DNA from: Ureibacillus manganicus DSM 26584
Lineage (GTDB): Bacteria; Bacillota; Bacilli; Bacillales_A; Planococcaceae
Direction of reading: 5' to 3'
DNA: 64,000 nt
Assembly: GCF_000772945.1 (NCBI RefSeq)
Contig: NZ_JPVN01000004.1
Span: 1 to 64,000, forward strand
The stretch's first letter is position 1; each line of letters opens with the position of its first letter. The translations under genes and the position numbers were made by a program. The notes under the pieces are model-generated. The model was not told the origin of the DNA, searched no databases, and saw only the letters and a program-made list of their open reading frames with translations. This document shows, piece by piece, positions 16,174 through 25,922 of the stretch.

Positions 16174-17723
16174 AATATTTACTAGAAATTGAAAATCTCA
16201 AAATCAGCTCTCATGACCAATTATTCGTATCAGATGCTACTTTTAGTGTAAAGAAAGGAACCCTTACAGCACTAATCGGAGAAAGCGGTTCTGGTAAAAG
16301 TTTGACTGCTAGAGCAATTATTGACTTACTTCCACAAGGTTTTAACGTTACTTCTGGGTCAATTAAATTCGCTGGAGAAAATCTATGTAAAGTGAGCACA
16401 AATAGGAAATATCGAGGAAAGAACGTTGGAATAGTATTTCAGGATACATGGCAAACATTCGATCCAATTAAAACAATCGGATATCACTTTTTGGAATTGT
16501 TTCGTGTTCACACAACATTAAAGAAACATGAAGCAAAAGAAAAAGCCCTACACCTATTAAAGCTTGTGAAAATGGATAATCCTGAAATAATCTTTCGTTC
16601 ATATTCTCATGAGTTATCCGGTGGAATGAGACAACGTGTTCAGTTGGCATTAGCAATCGCATTAAATCCCCAGCTACTTATTGCAGATGAACCAACCACA
16701 GCTCTTGACTTGAAAATTCAATCGGACATTCTTTCACTTATTAAAGAATGGCAAAAACAAACAGGTAGTGCCGTTCTGTTTATAACACACGATCTTGGTG
16801 TAGTAGCAGAAATTGCAGATGAAGTAATTGTGATGAGCAATGGAAAAGTTGTCGAAATTTCTCCGATAGAGGATTTGCTTGAAAACCCTAAATCGGAGCA
16901 GGCTAAACAACTTCTAAAGGATTACCATGTACTTTCGAAATCTGCAAAAACATCTCTTAGTTTAAAAGAAAAGTTAATAATAAAAGTCGATCAAGTTTCA
17001 AAGACTTATATAAAGAAGACTTTGTTTAAAAAAGAAAAGATAGAAGCTGTTAGCAATGTCAACCTACATATTAATTATGGTGAGATTGTCGGATTAATAG
17101 GTGAAAGCGGTGGTGGTAAAAGTACTTTAGCTCGTCTAATACTAAAGCTTGAAAACACTAGCAGCGGGAAGGTGTATTGGTATGGCGAAAACGCGAATCG
17201 TAGTAGCGTACAATGGGTGCATCAGGACCCTATTGCATCCTTTGACCCGAGATGGACAGTCGAGAAAATTATAGGAGAAGGTTATGATTATTGGAAGAAG
17301 GGCAAAGGATCTAAAAAAGACTTGGTGGTAGCTGCTTTACATAAAGTCGGACTTTCATCATCAACTTTGTCTTTATATCCGCACGAACTTTCAGGCGGTA
17401 TGAGACAAAGAGTTTCTCTTGCCCGCGCTCTATTAGTCGAACCTGAGCTGATTGTGCTTGATGAGCCATTTGCAAATCTAGATATGAGCTCACAATCAAG
17501 AACAATATCGCTTATCCAATCATTGAATGAGCGTGAAAAAATGTCGTTCTTTTTCATTTCACACGATATACGAGCAGCGATGGCACTTTGTCAACGTATT
17601 TATGTAATGAAAAAAGGAATGATTGTTGAAGAGACTTATCCTTCAAACCTTTTCCAATCAGCTAATAATTATACACAAGAGCTATTATCAGGAATGCCGA
17701 TGATCGATAATTACAAAAAATAG
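16170..17723 (+). CDS. Fused two-domain ABC importer ATPase (NikD-NikE type)
   Basis: 517 aa containing two complete nucleotide-binding domains in one chain. Domain 1: Walker A GESGSGKS (about 37-44), signature LSGGMRQR, Walker B LLIADEPTTALD. Domain 2 (from about 270): Walker A GESGGGKST, signature LSGGMRQR, Walker B LIVLDEPFANLD. H-loops FITHD and FISHD are intact. It replaces separate DppD/DppF or NikD/NikE subunits. Coupled to the permease by a 4-nt overlap; the binding-protein gene follows after 28 nt. Confidence 0.85.
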   Translation: MKYLLEIENLKISSHDQLFVSDATFSVKKGTLTALIGESGSGKSLTARAIIDLLPQGFNVTSGSIKFAGENLCKVSTNRKYRGKNVGIVFQDTWQTFDPIKTIGYHFLELFRVHTTLKKHEAKEKALHLLKLVKMDNPEIIFRSYSHELSGGMRQRVQLALAIALNPQLLIADEPTTALDLKIQSDILSLIKEWQKQTGSAVLFITHDLGVVAEIADEVIVMSNGKVVEISPIEDLLENPKSEQAKQLLKDYHVLSKSAKTSLSLKEKLIIKVDQVSKTYIKKTLFKKEKIEAVSNVNLHINYGEIVGLIGESGGGKSTLARLILKLENTSSGKVYWYGENANRSSVQWVHQDPIASFDPRWTVEKIIGEGYDYWKKGKGSKKDLVVAALHKVGLSSSTLSLYPHELSGGMRQRVSLARALLVEPELIVLDEPFANLDMSSQSRTISLIQSLNEREKMSFFFISHDIRAAMALCQRIYVMKKGMIVEETYPSNLFQSANNYTQELLSGMPMIDNYKK

Positions 17724-17751
17724 TAAAATTGTACTGCAAAGGTGGAAACTA

Positions 17752-19323
17752 ATGTATAAGAATATTAAGTTTATTTTCGTTGCTATTGCTTTTTTTAGTG
17801 TTTTTGTATTGGCCGGATGCTTAGGAGATAACAAAGAACAGGTGGACACTGCTGAAAAAAAACAGCTTATCTATGCTGTCGAATCGGAAATTAAGAAAGT
17901 GAATCCAATTCTTGATGAAAGTCAGGAAATCGACACGCTTCTTTTTCGTGGTTTAACGAAACCAGATGAGAACAATAACCCGCAGCCTGATTTAGCAGAA
18001 AGCTGGAATATATCTGAGGATAACCTGACATATACATTTCAGCTTCGTAAAGACGCTGTATGGCAAGATGGTCAACCGGTAACAGCGAAGGATGTTGCCT
18101 TCACATTCAATAAAATTATAGATCCATCGACAAATACTCCTATTTCTGGCGAGTTCAATCAGTTAAAGTCAATTGAAGCAACAGAGGATTATGAGATTGT
18201 CATCACACTCCATCATCCATATCCGCCTCTATTAGATAAGTTAAAAGTCGGCATCGTACCAGAACATATATTACGTAATGAAAATATAAATGAAACAGAC
18301 TTTAACCAGAATCCTATTGGCAATGGACCTTTTAAATTAAAGGAATGGAAAAGTGATGATACGATTATTTTGGAACGTAACAGTAGTTATTATGGACCTG
18401 CACCAAAGCTAGAGGAAGTCATTTTTAAAGTTGTGCCTGATGCTAATACGCGAGTATTGCAGCTGAAAACAGGTGAGATTGACCTAGCATTGCTCGAACC
18501 AAATCAACTTGCAAGCATACACGAAGATGATCCCTTCACTGTACATGAAATATCTACAGCAGATTACCGGGCAGTAATGTATAACCTTCGTTTACCACTA
18601 TTTCAAGATAAACGTGTTCGTCAAGCGATGAATTTAGCAGTAAAACGAGAGGAATTGGTAACAGGGGTTCTAGCCGGGAAAGGTGAACCTGCTTATGGCC
18701 CACTTCAAAAATCATGGGCAGGTATCCCACAAAAAGAGTGGTATACTTATGACCCAGAAAAAGCACAGCAGCTTTTAATAGAAGCAGGATGGGTAAAGGG
18801 TGCTGACGGCATTCTTACTAAGGACGGTGAGCGCTTTGAATTTGAACTCGTTTCACCTATTCAAGATAAGGTACGCGTTGCACTAGCCAATGTCGTATCT
18901 GAGCAATTAAAGCCACTTGGTATAATAGCAGTTCCAAAGCCAATTGACCAACATGCGGTAGACTATGATGGGGAAGATGCACTAATAATCGGGTGGGGGA
19001 GTGAGTTTGACCCTGACGATCACACATACCGTCTTTTCCATAGCAACGAAATTGGAGATGGAAAATATAATTTCGGAGCGTATCAGAACCAAACTGTAGA
19101 TGAACTACTTATAAAAGCCCGTACTGCGACTAACACAGAAGATAGAAAAAACTATTACAGGAAGTTTCAAGAAGAACTAGCCATAGATCCAGCCTATAAT
19201 TTCCTAGTTTATCTTGATGCACTGTACGGAGTTAATAAAAACGTAAGTGGAATAAGTAATCGTACACTTGGTCACCACGGATTCGGAATCCTATGGAACA
19301 TTGAAGAATGGGATAAGGAATAG
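17752..19323 (+). CDS. Solute-binding lipoprotein, family 5 (probable nickel-binding)
   Basis: 523 aa. Lipobox VLAGC with Cys23; SBP_bac_5 domain with typical blocks (LAESWNISEDNLTYTFQLRK; VWQDGQPVTAKDVAFTFNKI; NPIGNGPFKLKEW; DKRVRQAMNLAVKREELV). It captures substrate for the upstream permeases. SBP_bac_5 proteins bind peptides, opines or nickel chelates. Nickel is inferred only from the adjacent urease operon, which has no other transporter. Start ATG follows AAAGGTGG. Last gene of its operon. Confidence 0.75.
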   Translation: MYKNIKFIFVAIAFFSVFVLAGCLGDNKEQVDTAEKKQLIYAVESEIKKVNPILDESQEIDTLLFRGLTKPDENNNPQPDLAESWNISEDNLTYTFQLRKDAVWQDGQPVTAKDVAFTFNKIIDPSTNTPISGEFNQLKSIEATEDYEIVITLHHPYPPLLDKLKVGIVPEHILRNENINETDFNQNPIGNGPFKLKEWKSDDTIILERNSSYYGPAPKLEEVIFKVVPDANTRVLQLKTGEIDLALLEPNQLASIHEDDPFTVHEISTADYRAVMYNLRLPLFQDKRVRQAMNLAVKREELVTGVLAGKGEPAYGPLQKSWAGIPQKEWYTYDPEKAQQLLIEAGWVKGADGILTKDGERFEFELVSPIQDKVRVALANVVSEQLKPLGIIAVPKPIDQHAVDYDGEDALIIGWGSEFDPDDHTYRLFHSNEIGDGKYNFGAYQNQTVDELLIKARTATNTEDRKNYYRKFQEELAIDPAYNFLVYLDALYGVNKNVSGISNRTLGHHGFGILWNIEEWDKE

Positions 19324-19345
19324 AATACTTTTTAGAAAATTAAAG

Positions 19346-19385
19346 AAGCTGTCTAGATAGAAACACTTTCTAGACAGCTTTTAAT
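19346..19385 (+). terminator. Terminator of the nickel/peptide importer operon
   Basis: Near-perfect 12-bp stem AAGCTGTCTAGA/TCTAGACAGCTT with an 11-nt loop, then TTTTAAT. Confidence 0.85.
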
Positions 19386-19410
19386 ACATATTTAATGGTT
19401 AATTTTCTTG

Positions 19411-19884
19411 TTATTCGCAGAGGTTCTTTTCTTGCTCCACTACTTTTTCATAAATCTCTGATTCTATTAACTGTACTTGGTCATCATCAAGCTTTTGCTG
19501 AGGTTGAGGGTGGAACCATTGAATTTCCCCTTCATGCACAAAACCTTTAAATTCTTCACCTTGAATTTGCAAGGTAAATTGTTGACGCTCATGGACCCTA
19601 TCTTCAAATGCGGTTGTTATTTCAATATCTTGAATGCCGCTTGAAATTCCATATTGTCTCATTAAGTCATAGATCGTAGATTCAACTATCTCCATTTTAT
19701 GTTCGCCAATCATTTGTTTTGGGTGAGGATGAAGCCATTGAATCTCTTCTTCATGGAAATGGCCTTTAAATTCATTGCCCTCTATATTAAAAGAGAATGC
19801 GTAACGCTCATGGATACGGTCTTCAAACACTGTTTCTACTTCAAAACCTTTTAATACAGGTTTTGCATTTTTTTCTTCAGACAT
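19411..19884 (-). CDS. Orphan protein with two tandem ~65-residue repeats (YheE/DUF5342-like?)
   Basis: 157 aa, no signal or membrane segment. Two copies of one domain. Repeat 1 (about 12-70) has VFEDRIHERYAFSFNI, FKGHFHEEEIQWLHPHP and VESTIYDLM. Repeat 2 (about 83-142) has AFEDRVHERQQFTLQI, FKGFVHEGEIQWFHPQP and IESEIYEKV. Each unit looks like a small beta-rich fold with conserved HER, HE and W-HP. It recalls the small YheE (DUF5342) family, a guess from memory. His/Glu clusters could bind metal. Start ATG 19884 lies 7-8 nt after GAGGGGG. It sits between the nickel importer and ureD but shows no shared operon. Function unknown. Confidence 0.6.
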   Translation of the reverse strand: MSEEKNAKPVLKGFEVETVFEDRIHERYAFSFNIEGNEFKGHFHEEEIQWLHPHPKQMIGEHKMEIVESTIYDLMRQYGISSGIQDIEITTAFEDRVHERQQFTLQIQGEEFKGFVHEGEIQWFHPQPQQKLDDDQVQLIESEIYEKVVEQEKNLCE

Positions 19885-19956
19885 CCTAAACCCCCTCACA
19901 AAAATCTTCTACATAAAGTATTCTCAATAGATTACAGTAAATATACTTTCCTTGCA

Positions 19957-19988
19957 ATAAAAAATGCCCGGAGAACTTACCGGGCCTT
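19957..19988 (-). terminator. Terminator of the urease operon
   Basis: Stem GCCCGG/CCGGGC (8-nt loop) eight bases after the ureD stop, followed on the minus strand by ATTTTTTATT. Confidence 0.9.
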
Positions 19989-19995
19989 ACAATTT

Positions 19996-20820
19996 TTAAT
20001 ATTTTCTTAATGAGCTCGGAACCGTCTCGAACCACGATTTTTTAATTAGACGGTGACAATTGTCAAAAATACGTTCGATTAGCTGGGTTGAGTGAGCTAA
20101 AATACGTATACTTAGTCCTGATACTGGAAGTCGAGATAGTCCAAATTTAAAATCTGTACTTTCTTCTTGAATCATTTCATAAAGTTCGTCAAGAAGGCTG
20201 TTATTAGTTAGTTCACTTACAACAATCATAGAACCCAAATGAGTATACCCTTCCATAAATCCTATTCCTGAAATAGAGTGCTTTCCTGGAGTTAATTTAA
20301 TATGATCGAACACTCCAAGTTGCCCATCTAAGTAGATTTCAGTCACTAATTGGACGGTATTATAGCTGAACTTTTCTCCATTTGGAGACCAGCCTGGTGT
20401 CAGAATATCTGTATATATAAACGTTGCGCCTGTTTCCATATGAATTACATTTTTTTGCTTATAATGGGCATTCTGATAAGCAATAAGTGGATCAGGCAAA
20501 TATTCTAACAAACTGCCTTTCTTAAGGGTAATCTCTGTCTCTTGATATGCCAAGCTTTTAGGAGTTTTATATACTTTTGTCGCAGATTGGGTTGTTAAAA
20601 TAACCTCTGCTCCCGCATCTACAGAAATCTCCATTCTATATCGGTCCCCGTCTAAATATCCACCGCCTGGATTTAGAAGATAATAACACACCTGTCCGGA
20701 ATCATCATGATAGATTGGGCGCATAACCTTTAATGCACCTTGAAAGTACGCCCTTTTTGCAACTGTTTTTCCATTTCGGTTTTCAAGGTCTAAGGATAGA
20801 ATACCAGTCCAGTTTGACAT
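19996..20820 (-). CDS. ureD: Urease accessory protein UreD (UreH)
   Basis: 274 aa UreD-family protein: ILSLDLENRNGKTVAKRAYFQG at the start, LLNPGGGYLDGDRYRMEISV and TTQSATKVYKT, the most conserved blocks. UreD binds apo-urease and with UreF and UreG delivers nickel to the active site, acting as a tunnel for metal transfer. Last gene of ureABCEFGD; its ATG is 1 nt after the ureG stop. The order with ureD last is one of the usual Gram-positive arrangements. Confidence 0.92.
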   Translation of the reverse strand: MSNWTGILSLDLENRNGKTVAKRAYFQGALKVMRPIYHDDSGQVCYYLLNPGGGYLDGDRYRMEISVDAGAEVILTTQSATKVYKTPKSLAYQETEITLKKGSLLEYLPDPLIAYQNAHYKQKNVIHMETGATFIYTDILTPGWSPNGEKFSYNTVQLVTEIYLDGQLGVFDHIKLTPGKHSISGIGFMEGYTHLGSMIVVSELTNNSLLDELYEMIQEESTDFKFGLSRLPVSGLSIRILAHSTQLIERIFDNCHRLIKKSWFETVPSSLRKY

Positions 20821-20821
20821 G

Positions 20822-21430
20822 TTATTCTAACCCTTTTAATAAAGCATTTTTCGTAATCCAGTCGATTACCTCATCAAGTCCTTCATTATTCTTTAAGTTT
20901 GTAAACACAAACGGCTTATCTCCTCGAAAGACTTTTGTATCCTTTTCCATTACTTCTAGGCTAGCGCCTACAAATGGAGCTAAATCAGTTTTGTTAATGA
21001 TGAACAGATCTGATTTAATCATACCTTGTCCACCTTTTCGAGGGATTTTTTCTCCTTGTGCCACATCAATAATGTATATTGAGAAATCCACTAACTCGGG
21101 ACTAAATGTAGCTGCAAGATTATCTCCGCCACTTTCAACAAAAATTAGTTCCACATCTGGATGGCGTTTCATTAATTCATCAATAGCGGCAAAGTTCATA
21201 GATGCATCTTCACGTATTGCAGTGTGAGGGCAACCACCTGTTTCCACGCCAATAATTCGGTCTTCTGGTAGTACACCGTTTTGCATTAAAAACTTAGCAT
21301 CTTCTTTTGTATAAATGTCATTTGTAACGACTGCCATACTTACTCCTTCAAGATGGCGAGTCAGTTTTTCCACAAGCATTGTTTTTCCTGCTCCAACAGG
21401 TCCTCCAACACCGATTTTAATTGGTTCCAT
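20822..21430 (-). CDS. ureG: Urease accessory GTPase UreG
   Basis: 202 aa SIMIBI-class GTPase. P-loop GGPVGAGKT (about 8-16), the CPH nickel/zinc motif in [17 protein letters not shown], switch region [17 protein letters not shown] and guanine-specificity INKTDLAP. A UreG dimer carries nickel and GTP hydrolysis drives its insertion into urease. It sits between ureF (about 40 nt gap) and ureD. Confidence 0.95.
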   Translation of the reverse strand: MEPIKIGVGGPVGAGKTMLVEKLTRHLEGVSMAVVTNDIYTKEDAKFLMQNGVLPEDRIIGVETGGCPHTAIREDASMNFAAIDELMKRHPDVELIFVESGGDNLAATFSPELVDFSIYIIDVAQGEKIPRKGGQGMIKSDLFIINKTDLAPFVGASLEVMEKDTKVFRGDKPFVFTNLKNNEGLDEVIDWITKNALLKGLE

Positions 21431-21471
21431 TTAAAAAATCCTTCTTTCTTTACTAAATGATTAATAACAAA

Positions 21472-22158
21472 CTAAGACATAAAAATTCGAATATTAACTC
21501 GTTCATGCTTCATTTGTGATAATTCAAGTCCTGGGGAAACAATTCCGAAGTCATCTAAAGACAGCTTTAATATTTTCTCAACCGCTTCAGATAATTCAGG
21601 TATGAATTTATAAATAATCGTTTGTCCTGCTGTTTGGCCAAGTGGTATGGCTCGCACTGCATTTTGTACTTGACTAGAAATAGCAGAATACAAATAGTAT
21701 AGAATCGTATTTGATTTTGTTATGCCAAGACTATGGGCAACCATTGAAAAAACAATAGATGGGTGACCGAACGAGTTCTTTTTACGAATTTCATCTCTGT
21801 ATTGTGAGAGGATTGGCAAACCGTATAATGTCTCTGTAAGTTTTAGCATTCGATCTCCGATCATTTGCGTTCCTTCACGAGTTTCACGCGGCAAATTTTG
21901 AACTGTTAGCATTCGGTCCAGCTTCCAAATTTGCGAGTGTTCATTATTCATTAGTGCATCGTAAACAAGCATACACGCTAGCCCATCTGTATAGATAAGC
22001 TGTTCATGAAGATATAGTTTGAGCCATTGAAAAAAAGTCTCCTGGTCGTGTACTTTTCCTTCTTGTATGTAACTCTCCAAACCAAAAGAGTGACTAAACG
22101 CTCCTGTAGGAAAGTTGGAATCACACAGCTGAAACAATGGGAGAATATTATTATCCAT
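21472..22158 (-). CDS. ureF: Urease accessory protein UreF
   Basis: 228 aa all-helical UreF. N-terminal [20 protein letters not shown] block and ESYIQEG, C-terminal conserved tail [16 protein letters not shown]. It acts as GTPase-regulating partner of UreG and bridges UreD and UreG in the activation complex. Its start overlaps the end of ureE by 8 nt, so translation is coupled. Confidence 0.93.
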   Translation of the reverse strand: MDNNILPLFQLCDSNFPTGAFSHSFGLESYIQEGKVHDQETFFQWLKLYLHEQLIYTDGLACMLVYDALMNNEHSQIWKLDRMLTVQNLPRETREGTQMIGDRMLKLTETLYGLPILSQYRDEIRKKNSFGHPSIVFSMVAHSLGITKSNTILYYLYSAISSQVQNAVRAIPLGQTAGQTIIYKFIPELSEAVEKILKLSLDDFGIVSPGLELSQMKHERVNIRIFMS

Positions 22159-22606
22159 GACTGTGACCTATATGACGGAATGCCTGTTTCACTTTACGAT
22201 CTTCACGTTTAAACGGAATATCAAGCTCTTTAAGTAATTCTTCTACCAAATAATCATATTGAACGAGCATATCGTCGGCCTCAAATTGAGCTGGCAAGTG
22301 TCGATTGCCCAGCTGATGTGCAATTGTCCCCATTTCTTTTATGCTTCTAGGACTAATAATAAGGAGATCCTCTGTTAACACGTCGATAACAATCATGTTT
22401 TTATCGTCCATATATAATACGTCACCTGCTAAAAGATCGCGCTGTTCTTTTAAACGAATACCTATCTCGTTTCCATGGTCTGTTTTAACCCGCTGGATTC
22501 GTTTTACTAAATGAGCACTTTCTAAGTACACTTTTTCAATATGACGTTTTTCAATTTCGCTTTTATCCATCTTTTCGATATTCGTTACAATTTTTTCAAT
22601 AATCAA
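22151..22606 (-). CDS. ureE: Urease nickel metallochaperone UreE
   Basis: About 151 aa: N-terminal peptide-binding domain ([11 protein letters not shown]...), C-terminal ferredoxin-like metal domain with [10 protein letters not shown] (conserved nickel-binding His), and a short histidine tail, GHSHG. Start chosen is TTG at 22606 (giving the usual IIEKIV N-terminus), 6-7 nt after GAGGTG. The longer open frame to 22666 runs into ureC and adds non-conserved residues. It hands nickel to UreG. The brief tail suggests delivery rather than storage. Confidence 0.88.
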   Translation of the reverse strand: MIIEKIVTNIEKMDKSEIEKRHIEKVYLESAHLVKRIQRVKTDHGNEIGIRLKEQRDLLAGDVLYMDDKNMIVIDVLTEDLLIISPRSIKEMGTIAHQLGNRHLPAQFEADDMLVQYDYLVEELLKELDIPFKREDRKVKQAFRHIGHSHG

Positions 22607-22616
22607 TACTTTCACC

Positions 22617-24329
22617 TCAGAATAGGAAATAACGCTGCCCCATTGGCACAGTATCAACTGGGTCACATGTCAGCAGCTCACCGTTTACTCTTACTTCATA
22701 TGTTTGCGGATCCACCGTAATTTCAGGTGTTTCAAAGTTTAGTTTCATATCTTTCTTCGTTAGCGTACGTATTCCACCGACAGGAAGTATGATTTTTTCA
22801 AGTCCAAGTTTTTCATGAACACCGTCATCATAAGCTGCTTGAGAAATGAAAGTAACTGAGCTTTTTGACAATGCCTTTCCATATTGAGCATACATAGGAC
22901 GATAAATATATGGTTGTGGCGTCGGGATAGAAGCATTTGCATCTCCCATTAGCCCAGTAACAACTAGTCCATTTTTAATAACCATTTCAGGTTTTACTCC
23001 AAAGAATTTTGGAGACCAAAGCACAAGATCCGCCATTTTTCCAATTTCAATAGACCCTACATGTTTAGAAATACCATGTGTGATAGCTGGGTTAATTGTA
23101 TATTTTGCAATATAGCGCTTAGCTCGGTTGTTATCGGCATATTCACTGTCACCTTGCATAATTCCTCTTTGCTTTTTCATCTTATCCGCAACTTGCCATG
23201 TACGAATAATTACTTCTCCTACGCGACCCATTGCTTGCGAATCAGAACTAACCATACTAAAAACACCCATGTCTTGTAGAATATCTTCTGCTGCAATCGT
23301 TTCCCTTCTTATTCTTGAATCAGCAAAAGCGATATCTTCCGGAACAGAAGGATTTAAATGGTGACAAACCATTACCATATCAAGATGCTCATCTATTGTA
23401 TTAATCGTATAAGGGAGGGTAGGGTTTGTTGATGATGGTAAAATATTAAGGAAGCTGGCTGATTTAATTAAATCCGGAGCATGTCCACCACCAGCACCTT
23501 CCGTATGGTACATGTGAAGAACCCTCCCCTTCACTGCTGCCATCGTATTTTCCATAAATCCGCTTTCATTTAAAGTATCTGCGTGTAGTGCAACTTGAAT
23601 GTCATATTCATCCGCTACTCTAAGCGCGTAGTCAAGAGACGAGCCCGTAGCACCCCAGTCTTCATGAACTTTAAGACCAATAACCCCAGCTTTAACTTGC
23701 TCAACTAAGGGTGACATTGAAGCGGCATGTCCCTTACCCGTAAAACCAATATTAATAGGGAGACCTTCTGCAGCTAATAACATACGGTGTATATTCCATT
23801 CACCTGGTGTAACTGTAGTGGCTTTCGATCCTGCTGCTGGTCCTGTACCGCCACCAATCAATGTTGTTGTTCCAGATGTTAACGCTGTTTGAACTTGTTC
23901 AGGATTAATAAAATGAACATGTGTATCAATCGCTCCAGCAGTAACAATTAGTCCTTCACCAGCAATAATCTCTGTTGAAGCACCAATGATAATATCCACA
24001 TTATCAGTAATTAGCGGATTACCACTTTTACCAATACCAAATATTTTCCCATCACGAATCGCTAAATCTGCTTTGTAAATTCCCGTGTAATCTAAAATAA
24101 CAACGTTCGTAATAACTGTATCTGCCACGCCATCACCGCGTGTTGCAAGTGGATGTTGGCCCATACCGTCCCTAATAACTTTTCCGCCACCAAAGACAAC
24201 TTCTTCTCCATACTTTGTATAATCTTTTTCTATTTGAATAAATAAGTTCGTATCAGCAAGACGGATAGAGTCTCCAGTTGTTGGTCCGAACATTTCAGCA
24301 TATTGTTTTCTGGACATTTTAAAACTCAT
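22617..24329 (-). CDS. ureC: Urease subunit alpha (catalytic) UreC
   Basis: 570 aa, full family length. Metal ligands are all visible: His137 and His139 in DTHVHF, the carbamylated Lys220 in GLKVHEDWG, His249 in VALHAD, His275 in [12 protein letters not shown] and Asp363 in SSDSQAMGR. The mobile-flap Cys322-His323 is in MVCHHLNP. It hydrolyses urea to ammonia and carbamate at a di-nickel site. The start ATG overlaps the ureB stop by 4 nt. Separate ureA, ureB and ureC indicate the ordinary bacterial (UreABC)3 enzyme. Confidence 0.97.
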   Translation of the reverse strand: MSFKMSRKQYAEMFGPTTGDSIRLADTNLFIQIEKDYTKYGEEVVFGGGKVIRDGMGQHPLATRGDGVADTVITNVVILDYTGIYKADLAIRDGKIFGIGKSGNPLITDNVDIIIGASTEIIAGEGLIVTAGAIDTHVHFINPEQVQTALTSGTTTLIGGGTGPAAGSKATTVTPGEWNIHRMLLAAEGLPINIGFTGKGHAASMSPLVEQVKAGVIGLKVHEDWGATGSSLDYALRVADEYDIQVALHADTLNESGFMENTMAAVKGRVLHMYHTEGAGGGHAPDLIKSASFLNILPSSTNPTLPYTINTIDEHLDMVMVCHHLNPSVPEDIAFADSRIRRETIAAEDILQDMGVFSMVSSDSQAMGRVGEVIIRTWQVADKMKKQRGIMQGDSEYADNNRAKRYIAKYTINPAITHGISKHVGSIEIGKMADLVLWSPKFFGVKPEMVIKNGLVVTGLMGDANASIPTPQPYIYRPMYAQYGKALSKSSVTFISQAAYDDGVHEKLGLEKIILPVGGIRTLTKKDMKLNFETPEITVDPQTYEVRVNGELLTCDPVDTVPMGQRYFLF

Positions 24330-24649
24330 GATTTACCCTCGCTTTTTAATGCTCCATCTACTTTATTATTGAAGCCATACACACGGCGTTCTCCAGCAAA
24401 ATCGATGAGCTGGATTTCTTTTTCATCGCCAGGTTCAAAACGAACAGCTGCTCCAGCTGGAACGTTTAAACGTTTCCCGTATGCCTCTTCGCGATTAAAT
24501 TGAAGAGCTTCATTTACCTCATAAAAATGAAAATGCGATCCGACCTGAATTGGACGATCACCCATGTTCGTAACTGAAATCGTAATAATTTCTTTTCCTT
24601 CATTACAAATAATATCTTCTTCTTTTAAAATGTATTCTCCTGGTATCAT
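24326..24649 (-). CDS. ureB: Urease subunit beta UreB
   Basis: 107 aa with the typical N-terminal [11 protein letters not shown], the [19 protein letters not shown] core and IPAGxAVRFEPG-type block ([16 protein letters not shown]). Structural subunit packing against UreC. It lies 17 nt downstream of ureA and overlaps the ureC start by 4 nt. Confidence 0.95.
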   Translation of the reverse strand: MIPGEYILKEEDIICNEGKEIITISVTNMGDRPIQVGSHFHFYEVNEALQFNREEAYGKRLNVPAGAAVRFEPGDEKEIQLIDFAGERRVYGFNNKVDGALKSEGKS

Positions 24650-24666
24650 TAAGGAATTCCTCCTAA

Positions 24667-24969
24667 CTATCGTATTGGGCTATGAACAGTCACCAATTTT
24701 GTACCATCTGGAAAAGTAACTTCAACCTGAATATCATCGACCATTTCAGGTATCCCATCCATTACATCTTCTCGAGATAAGATGGAAGCTCCGTACTCCA
24801 TCAATTCGGCAACCGTCTTACCATCCCTTGCACCTTCTATTACTTCATATGTAATAAGTGCAACGGCTTCCGGATAATTTAATTTTAATCCCCTTTCTTT
24901 CCGGCGCCTTGCAAGATCAGCAGCCACTACTATCATTAGCTTGTCTATTTCCCTTGGCGTTAAATGCAT
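24667..24969 (-). CDS. ureA: Urease subunit gamma UreA
   Basis: 100 aa, standard length. Conserved [32 protein letters not shown] and [11 protein letters not shown] motifs. First gene of ureABCEFGD. ATG preceded by AAAGGTGG. The leader upstream contains a terminator-like hairpin, and the nearest candidate promoter lies about 130 bp upstream. Confidence 0.95.
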   Translation of the reverse strand: MHLTPREIDKLMIVVAADLARRRKERGLKLNYPEAVALITYEVIEGARDGKTVAELMEYGASILSREDVMDGIPEMVDDIQVEVTFPDGTKLVTVHSPIR

Positions 24970-25001
24970 TCATTAAAACCACCTTTTATTATTTTGTATA
25001 A

Positions 25002-25031
25002 TAAAAAACTCCCTTTTTAGAAAAAAAGGGG
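25002..25031 (-). terminator. Terminator-like hairpin in the ureA leader (possible attenuator)
   Basis: On the minus strand CCCTTTTT-TTCT-AAAAAGGG is followed by AGTTTTTTATT, an intrinsic terminator shape. It lies about 33-60 nt upstream of the ureA ATG and downstream of the candidate promoter. It may attenuate urease transcription or protect the operon from read-through. Confidence 0.55.
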
Positions 25032-25095
25032 TCACGACCTAAAGTTTAATATAATTGTTATCCCCCCAATTACCCTAATAATCTTCCTTTAGAAG

Positions 25096-25124
25096 ATATT
25101 AGCATATTAAATTTTAAAGGTAAA
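25096..25124 (-). promoter_or_regulatory. Candidate urease operon promoter
   Basis: Minus-strand TTTACC (25124-25119), 17-bp spacer and extended -10 TGCTAATAT (TAATAT at 25101-25096). A transcript would carry a leader of about 120 nt. The rest of the ureA-tetR gap (25125-25310) is AT-rich and shows nothing I can name. Confidence 0.5.
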
Positions 25125-25315
25125 TTATTAGTGAAATGATTTTAATGTACAATAAAAGTTATTTCTTTAATAGTATTATTTTATAGAAAATTTAGTAGAC
25201 CTATGAACAGGTATTACAGTATTTCGTATAATATTAAAACTATTAAACAATCTGTTAATGCAAGGAATATTTAGAAGATATAAAAGATCTAATTAATATT
25301 TCTTGATTTTTATAC

Positions 25316-25327
25316 ATGAACGTTCAT
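25316..25327. promoter_or_regulatory. TetR-family operator, candidate
   Basis: Perfect 12-bp palindrome ATGAACGTTCAT ending 7 bp before the Shine-Dalgarno of the TetR gene. Placement and form suit autoregulation. Confidence 0.55.
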
Positions 25328-25349
25328 TATTATAGGGGAGGTGAACAAC

Positions 25350-25922
25350 TTGGCACGCGAAAGAAAATTTACAAAAGAGGAATTATATCACGCAGTAAAG
25401 CATTTACTACTTAAACATGGTTATGATGGTTTTACTTTTACTGTACTTGCAAGCTTCCTTGATGTTTCAAGAGCTGCAATTTATAAATATTATGACAATA
25501 AAGAAGAACTAATTAGTGAATATATGGTTTATGAACTAATTAAGTTTTTGAATGATCTAAAGGCAATTGGCGAAAAGAAAACATTTAACGAGCAATTTGA
25601 TGCTTTGTTTGATATGATTTTTGCCGATTTGAGTCTATACGAAATTCGAGCGATGGGCATGCAAATCCCCATTATCAATAAGAAAATCAAAAACAATAAA
25701 CAAAAAATAAGTGGGATTATTGTTGAATTGTATTCATCATTACAACAGTTTGTAGAGTTAGGGAAAGAGGAAAAAGTGTTCAAGAAAGATATCCCTAACA
25801 ACCTTATTTTAGGAATGATTTTTGAAACGGTGAATATCCCAAATCGCGGTAATATTCCACTTCCTGAATGGGTAGAGATGATTAAAGACGTTATTTGTCA
25901 CGGATTATTTACAAAAGATTAA
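25350..25922 (+). CDS. TetR/AcrR-family transcriptional regulator
   Basis: About 190 aa. N-terminal helix-turn-helix (FTKEELYHAVKHLLLKHGYDGFTFTVLASFLDVSRAAIYKYYDNKEEL; the recognition segment is SRAAIYKYY) and a helical ligand domain. Start chosen is TTG 25350, 8 nt after GGGGAGG; the GTG at 25341 lies within that site. A palindrome lies just upstream. It probably represses itself and the adjacent MMPL-type exporter. Inducer unknown. Confidence 0.8.
   Translation: MARERKFTKEELYHAVKHLLLKHGYDGFTFTVLASFLDVSRAAIYKYYDNKEELISEYMVYELIKFLNDLKAIGEKKTFNEQFDALFDMIFADLSLYEIRAMGMQIPIINKKIKNNKQKISGIIVELYSSLQQFVELGKEEKVFKKDIPNNLILGMIFETVNIPNRGNIPLPEWVEMIKDVICHGLFTKD

Noticed and set aside
22607-22666. Longer ureE start
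   Set aside because: The extra 20 residues overlap the ureC end and lack conservation; TTG 22606 has GAGGTG at the right distance and yields the family N-terminus.
25055-25080. GlnR/TnrA-like half site (TGTTA) upstream of ureA
   Set aside because: The TGTNA and TNACA halves do not have the 7-bp spacing, and the right half is imperfect.
25303-25333. TTGATT...TATTAT as the tetR promoter
   Set aside because: Spacer is 19 bp and transcription would begin within the ribosome-binding site.
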